This document shows, one piece after another, positions 59,909 through 64,000 of a stretch of DNA of 64,000 bases. The position numbers were made by a program, and so were the translations under genes. The notes beneath the pieces are model-generated. The model did not search any database, had not been told where the DNA came from, and saw only the letters and a list, made by a program, of their open reading frames with translations. The stretch's first letter is position 1. Each line of letters opens with the position of its first letter. Source of the DNA: Paenibacillus sp. SYP-B3998 (GTDB taxonomy: Bacteria > Bacillota > Bacilli > Paenibacillales > NBRC-103111); the NCBI RefSeq assembly GCF_010820665.1, contig NZ_JAAIKC010000009.1, forward strand, positions 186,001 to 250,000, in the 5' to 3' direction.

Positions 59909-60724
59909 ATGTCAAGTGTACAAACAATCGTTCAAGACGGTGAACTATTAGAGCGGGAACAATTGCGTTGTTATACCAAACAAGTATCGCTCTATCTTCT
60001 TACTTACAGTAGTCAGGGCTTACGCGTGAAAGGCTTTTTAGCCGTTCCCGAAGGTGACAATCCGAGGCCTGCCGTCATATATTGCCGCGGTGGGATTAGA
60101 CGAGTTGGCATGGTTCGAAAGCGGAGAATTGTCTCGATGGCACAGAGGGGATATGTTGTGTTTGCTCCTTTTTATCGAGGCAATGAAGGGGGAGAAGGAC
60201 GAGAGGATTTTGGTGGCGAGGATCGGTACGATGTGTTTCACGCTATCCCGTTGGTACAATCATTGGATGAAGTGCTTCCCGGGCCTGTATCCTTAATTGG
60301 GTTTTCTAGAGGCGCGGTAATGGCGATGCTTGCAGCCAAAGAATGCAGCGGTGTAGGGCCTGTTGTTGTATGGAGCGGTGTAAGTGATATGCTTGCTACC
60401 TATGAAGAACGGGTAGACATGAGAAGAATGCTCAAACGTGTTGTCGGACATCCCAAGAAACAAATAGACGCATATCTGCAACGTTCACCTATCCATTGGG
60501 TCGATCAGGTGGAGTCGCCAATTTTCATCATTCATGGTACACAAGATACCCAGGTCCACGTTGAGCATGCAAAGAAGCTGGGTACGGCTCTTGAGCGTGC
60601 AGGTAAGGATTATACAATGGTATTATATGAAGGGCTTGATCATCGATTTCCGAAAAAAGAAGACGAAAAAGCGCTTGATACTATGTTTTTATGGCTGAAT
60701 ACCAAGCTCAGGCTTATGAACTAG
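59909..60724 (+). CDS. Alpha/beta hydrolase, prolyl-oligopeptidase-like (S9 type)
   Basis: 271 aa from ATG 59909, which GGAGG precedes at 5 nt. ATG 59897 contains that site. The nucleophile elbow is GFSRGA (Ser about 132), the acid lies in HGTQDTQV and the His in GLDHRF, so the triad is complete. FYRGNEGGEGREDFGGED matches S9-like peptidases and acyl-aminoacyl hydrolases. Cytosolic. Substrate (peptide or ester) unknown. Confidence 0.85.
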   Translation: MSSVQTIVQDGELLEREQLRCYTKQVSLYLLTYSSQGLRVKGFLAVPEGDNPRPAVIYCRGGIRRVGMVRKRRIVSMAQRGYVVFAPFYRGNEGGEGREDFGGEDRYDVFHAIPLVQSLDEVLPGPVSLIGFSRGAVMAMLAAKECSGVGPVVVWSGVSDMLATYEERVDMRRMLKRVVGHPKKQIDAYLQRSPIHWVDQVESPIFIIHGTQDTQVHVEHAKKLGTALERAGKDYTMVLYEGLDHRFPKKEDEKALDTMFLWLNTKLRLMN

Positions 60725-60835
60725 GAAGCAAATTCCACTTTTTTTCTGTTTAATATTGTTTACTGTCCTCTAATGCCCTAATATGAAGTAGGGAGCACAG
60801 AAGGTTTTTGAGCCGATTGTGGTTGGGGGGCTTTT

Positions 60836-61417
60836 ATGTCGAAGTATTTGACGCTAATATTTACTTGTGACTTTTATACTTTGGATAAGGGCGTACAAGA
60901 GCAGGTTTACCAGGAGTTTTATTTGCTTGTATACCCAATGATTTATTTTATATTAAGAGATCACGCCGGGGTTGAAGATATTATTCAAGAGTCATTCCTG
61001 CGCGCTGTGAGCAAGGCCCCTACGCTAAAGGAAATTGACAAGTACGAGGGCTGGGTGAAAAAGTTAACTAGAAATGTAACACTCAACCATCTACGTAAGC
61101 ACAAAAGGAACCGGGAAGAGCTTGAAACGGATCTCATTCTCGTTACGAAAGAAGCAGCACCGACTTCGGAATATTTGGTTCCTCTTGAAAAAGAAGTCGA
61201 GTTAAAGCACATGCGTGAAGCGATTATTAAATACATTAATCAATTAAGCCCATCCTATCGACAAATTATAGCGATGAAGTGGATACATAATTTATCGTAT
61301 AAAGAGATGGCAAGTGAGCTTGGCGTTACCGAAGGTGTGATTAGACAAAGATTGTTCCGCGCCCGTGAAGCTATCAGGCAGAAGTTGCTTGAGGAATGGG
61401 GATCTTTGCATGAGTAA
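60836..61417 (+). CDS. ECF-family RNA polymerase sigma factor
   Basis: This 193-aa protein has region 2 (DIIQESFLRAVSKAP, KYEGWVKKLTRNVTLNHLR) and region 4 (LSPSYRQIIAMKWIHNLSY, MASELGVTEGVIRQRLFRAR). No region 3, as in all ECF factors. The next gene overlaps its stop by 8 bp (ATGAGTAA), the coupling expected for a cognate anti-sigma factor. No ECF-type -35 GAAC motif was recognised upstream. Confidence 0.9.
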   Translation: MSKYLTLIFTCDFYTLDKGVQEQVYQEFYLLVYPMIYFILRDHAGVEDIIQESFLRAVSKAPTLKEIDKYEGWVKKLTRNVTLNHLRKHKRNREELETDLILVTKEAAPTSEYLVPLEKEVELKHMREAIIKYINQLSPSYRQIIAMKWIHNLSYKEMASELGVTEGVIRQRLFRAREAIRQKLLEEWGSLHE

Positions 61418-61790
61418 CTGGAAGACGGATGAGAAGGAATTGGAAAAGATATTGAAGCGGTCGGTGATTCAGCACTATGCGGATGCCGCTGCTAATGTTA
61501 CTTACAATCCAGACTCATGGTCTACAATGAAGCGAAGGCTTGATCAAAAGCGCGTTAGACAAGTTAGGAAATATCGCGTACAATCAACTGGGATTGTCAT
61601 TGCCTCCTTCATGCTTTTTACTCTCGTCTTTGCAGGACCTATGGAAACGAATACAATTCACCCTTTCACAAGACTTATTTATCATGTGAAAGAAGATATT
61701 ACTACGTATTGGCATAGACTAGGGCATAGTGCTTCCCAGCAAGAAATTGTTAAAGGGAAGAGCGATAAGTGTATTTCGCTCAGCAAATAG
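61410..61790 (+). CDS. Short single-pass membrane protein, possible anti-sigma factor
   Basis: This 126-aa protein starts inside the sigma gene (ATG 61410). A basic N-terminal cytosolic part (1-58) contains NPDSWSTMKRRLDQKRVRQ. One helix follows (about 58-76) and then about 50 extracytoplasmic residues. Order and coupling fit an anti-sigma factor, but the large C-terminal sensor domain usual in Paenibacillus partners is absent. No HxxxCxxC zinc motif is seen. It may be a truncated or minimal form. Confidence 0.6.
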   Translation: MSNWKTDEKELEKILKRSVIQHYADAAANVTYNPDSWSTMKRRLDQKRVRQVRKYRVQSTGIVIASFMLFTLVFAGPMETNTIHPFTRLIYHVKEDITTYWHRLGHSASQQEIVKGKSDKCISLSK

Positions 61791-61808
61791 AGCATTTCTT
61801 GCACACCG

Positions 61809-61837
61809 AGCTTTGTTCCCTAGGGACAGAGCTTTTT
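61809..61837 (+). terminator. Intrinsic terminator after the sigma/anti-sigma pair
   Basis: GAGCTTTGTTCCC and GGGACAGAGCTTTTT pair with one bulge around TAG. Confidence 0.6.
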
Positions 61838-61896
61838 CATTGTGTGTTTGTTTCACTATGCGATGTGTCTTATAATTGGATTAAAGAAATGACGAA

Positions 61897-63348
61897 ATGG
61901 GGTTTGTAGAAGTGAAGACAAGTTTCGAACAACTGCTTGTTGAGCAGTCTTATGTAGATAAATTAAATGAGATGGGCATTGGGGAGCCTACGCCGATTCA
62001 AGAGGAAGCGATTCCTACGCTACTGCAGGGGAAGGATGCCATTATTCAGTCACAGACTGGAACTGGGAAAACACTTGCTTATTTGCTGCCTGCCCTGCAA
62101 AAAATCGACCCGTTGCAAAAGCAGCTCCAAGTCGTAGTAGTGGTGCCGACTAGAGAGCTCGGGATGCAAATTCTGCAAGAGATTGAGAAGTTGACGCAAG
62201 GAACACAGTTACGTTCGCAATCACTTATTGGTGGTGCAGCTGTTGTCAGACAAGTCGAGAAGCTTAAACTCCATCCGCATATTGTAGTGGGTACGCCTGG
62301 GAGGCTGTTAGAGCTTATCAAGATGCGTAAGATCACCCTACATCATGTGAGGATGGCAATCGTTGATGAAGTTGATCAAGTATTTGAGCTAGGCTCTATG
62401 AACGAGGTTGAAGCGATCCTAAAAGGTATGTTGCGCTCAAGCCAAACGGTGTTCGTTTCAGCCACGATTCCAGCTAGTATTGAACAAGCGGCGCAGAAGT
62501 GGATGAAGGAGCCAGCTATACTGAAAATCAATCCGAGTCAGCGTACGGCTGAAACATTGGAGCATTGTTATTTCGTGTGTGAAGAAAGAGAGAGAATCGA
62601 TACGCTGCGAAGATTGGTTCGTCTAATAAATCCTGCTTCAGCGATTGTTTTCATTAATGCAACAGCTGACATTGCAGAGGTTGTCGGAAAGCTTCAGTAC
62701 GTGGGGCTTTCTGTAGAAGCCTTGTATGGGGAAGCTGCCAAACAGGAACGAGCCAAAGTGATGGGGAACTTCCGTGAGCGGAAGTTCCAACTCCTCCTAG
62801 CTACGGATATTGCGGCAAGGGGCTTAGACATCGAAGGCGTTACTCATGTCTTCCACCTGGATCCTGCGATAAACGCGGAGTATTATCTCCATCGCGTCGG
62901 ACGGACTGGTCGCATGGGCCGCAAAGGCACAGCTATTTCTATTGTGACGCCGAAGGAATTGTTCATTCTCGACAAGTTCGAGAAGCAGCTTGGTATTACG
63001 ATTGCTCCAAAGGCAATGTATGAAGGCAAGATCGTCGACCCTTCTCAGGACCGTAGTGCGTCTACAATGCGTACCCGCCGAGAAGCTGCACGCTCGCCAC
63101 GTGGCGCAGCGCCTGTGCGCGGCACTTCGCCTAGCACGCGGCAGGCTTCAGCTCCTGAGGCGCGTATCAACTCCGCGGCGCCAGTCAGAAGCGTTGATCC
63201 CAGCTCGTCAGCTCCTCGCAGTAATGGAAACGGAAGCGGTAGCGGGAGGACCTTGAGCCCAGCAGCTCAAAAGGCGCAGCGTGAGCGGGACCGCAAGAGC
63301 AAAGGCGCGCCGCGCTGGCTCAAAGCGAAGCAGCAGGACAAAGAATAG
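61897..63348 (+). CDS. DEAD-box RNA helicase (DEVD variant)
   Basis: This protein of 483 aa has the Q motif (PTPIQEEAI), motif I SQTGTGKT (about 50), PTREL, GTPGRL, motif II DEVD (about 155, in place of DEAD), motif III SAT, ATDIAARGLDIEG and HRVGRTGRMG. The tail after about residue 390 is long, Arg/Ser/Ala-rich and unstructured, typical of RNA-binding tails. GTG 61912 (MKTSFEQLL) is an alternative start with a slightly better ribosome site. Confidence 0.9.
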   Translation: MGFVEVKTSFEQLLVEQSYVDKLNEMGIGEPTPIQEEAIPTLLQGKDAIIQSQTGTGKTLAYLLPALQKIDPLQKQLQVVVVVPTRELGMQILQEIEKLTQGTQLRSQSLIGGAAVVRQVEKLKLHPHIVVGTPGRLLELIKMRKITLHHVRMAIVDEVDQVFELGSMNEVEAILKGMLRSSQTVFVSATIPASIEQAAQKWMKEPAILKINPSQRTAETLEHCYFVCEERERIDTLRRLVRLINPASAIVFINATADIAEVVGKLQYVGLSVEALYGEAAKQERAKVMGNFRERKFQLLLATDIAARGLDIEGVTHVFHLDPAINAEYYLHRVGRTGRMGRKGTAISIVTPKELFILDKFEKQLGITIAPKAMYEGKIVDPSQDRSASTMRTRREAARSPRGAAPVRGTSPSTRQASAPEARINSAAPVRSVDPSSSAPRSNGNGSGSGRTLSPAAQKAQRERDRKSKGAPRWLKAKQQDKE

Positions 63349-63445
63349 CCTGAAATCAGCGGACAGTGCCGCTAGTCGACTCTGGAGCCATTTGAAGATA
63401 AACGTTCCGGCACATCATGGAAGATGGGGGGCGTAACAGCTGCGG

Positions 63446-63988
63446 ATGAGAAAGATTTTAGTCATAGTAACAATGACAATCGTACTCTTAATAGTTGTTC
63501 TAGCAGGGGGACTCTGGTATATCAAGCCAACGGAAGTATTAGATCTTAACTACAAAGAGCTGGAGATTACAAACAAAATTCTGGACATTATCAAGAATCG
63601 GAAACTTGAAGTTGTGCTAACGGAACAAGACGTTAATAATATGGTGAAGAAGCAGCTTGCTGCGCGTCAAACACTTCCTAACGACGTTCGTATCGAAGGA
63701 GCTAAAATTTCCGTTCATGGAACCATGCTCGAAGCTGATGTGAATATTCGTTGGCACGATCAAGTGCCCGTAGGCGCCAAAATGTGGTTCAATTTAACGT
63801 GGAACAACCCTAACCTTCAAATTGAACATGTTGCTACACAAATTAAGGGATTCAAACTTCCTAATGCGTGGTTGCAATTAGCGCCGTTTCAAATTCCAAT
63901 TGAACAACATTTGCCCAAGCTTATTGGTGTTAAAACCGTAGTTTTTGAAGATCGCGCTATTCAAATTGATTTAAAACTTTTAAAGTAG
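63446..63988 (+). CDS. YpmS-like (DUF2140) membrane-anchored protein
   Basis: This 180-aa protein has an N-terminal anchor (about 4-25), with the remainder outside the membrane. The regions VLTEQDVNNMVKKQL and IRWHDQVPVGAKMWFNLTW resemble the B. subtilis YpmS/DUF2140 family, whose role is unknown. Translation would start at ATG 63446 after a GGGGGGC stretch. It ends 12 bp before the window edge. Confidence 0.65.
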   Translation: MRKILVIVTMTIVLLIVVLAGGLWYIKPTEVLDLNYKELEITNKILDIIKNRKLEVVLTEQDVNNMVKKQLAARQTLPNDVRIEGAKISVHGTMLEADVNIRWHDQVPVGAKMWFNLTWNNPNLQIEHVATQIKGFKLPNAWLQLAPFQIPIEQHLPKLIGVKTVVFEDRAIQIDLKLLK

Positions 63989-64000
63989 CTAAAGATGGCT

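Overview
The window looks like the chromosome of a spore-forming Firmicute of the Paenibacillus/Cohnella type. The evidence is a GerA-family germinant receptor operon, a sporulation-type PAS histidine kinase, an S-layer (SLH) protein, a b558-type succinate dehydrogenase, strong AGGAGG-like ribosome binding sites and a ydaO-type c-di-AMP riboswitch. No rRNA, tRNA or CRISPR array was seen.

Layout. 1-4.9 kb: a truncated membrane protein, then a K+ uptake operon (KtrB, KtrA, CPA1 antiporter) behind a c-di-AMP riboswitch with a terminator. 5-10.3 kb: an orphan response regulator, a LysR regulator and divergent sdhCAB. 10.3-12.5 kb: a LacI-type regulator with its own operator, and a CDF metal exporter behind Fur/PerR-like boxes. 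12.6-13.2 kb: non-coding repeats and an eroded tyrosine recombinase. 13.2-28.4 kb: a nonulosonic (legionaminic-type) acid locus of two divergent operons, ending at both sides in copies of one repeat/terminator element. 28.8-30.3 kb: two AT-rich genes (DUF3189, DUF1835). 30.4-33.7 kb: deoxynucleoside catabolism (pdp, deoR, deoC). 33.8-37.9 kb: germinant receptor operon in the order A-C-D-B. 37.9-41 kb: molybdate uptake. 41-46 kb: CorA, a second copy of the 12.6-kb repeat, an SLH protein, a thioredoxin-fold protein and a large palindrome. 46-64 kb: a GGDEF/EAL protein, a PHP phosphatase, LysR, a drug exporter with a PadR regulator, a MocR/LysE pair, a HAD phosphatase, a kinase, CheX, an SDR, a hydrolase, an ECF sigma factor, a DEAD-box helicase and a DUF2140-like protein.

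The most distinctive system is the sugar locus. It holds candidates for each step from UDP-GlcNAc to a CMP-activated legionaminic-type acid: 4,6-dehydratase, aminotransferase, acyltransferase, hydrolysing 2-epimerase, synthase and cytidylyltransferase. It also holds parts that this pathway does not need: a class III aminotransferase, a Gfo/Idh/MocA oxidoreductase, a PtmA-like SDR, a second synthase homologue with altered active-site residues, two small proteins, and three tandem ~500-residue paralogues carrying HP-like and SSTT motifs reminiscent of bacterial sialyltransferases. My inference is that they build and attach a modified nine-carbon sugar to a surface protein or the spore coat.

A second candidate is a pair of 126-bp elements (12.6 and 42.1 kb). 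Each has a TATAAT box, a C-rich tract and a conserved terminator hairpin, and each could encode a ~60-nt RNA. All coordinates and pairings were worked out by eye. Family names rest on recognised motifs, not on database searches.
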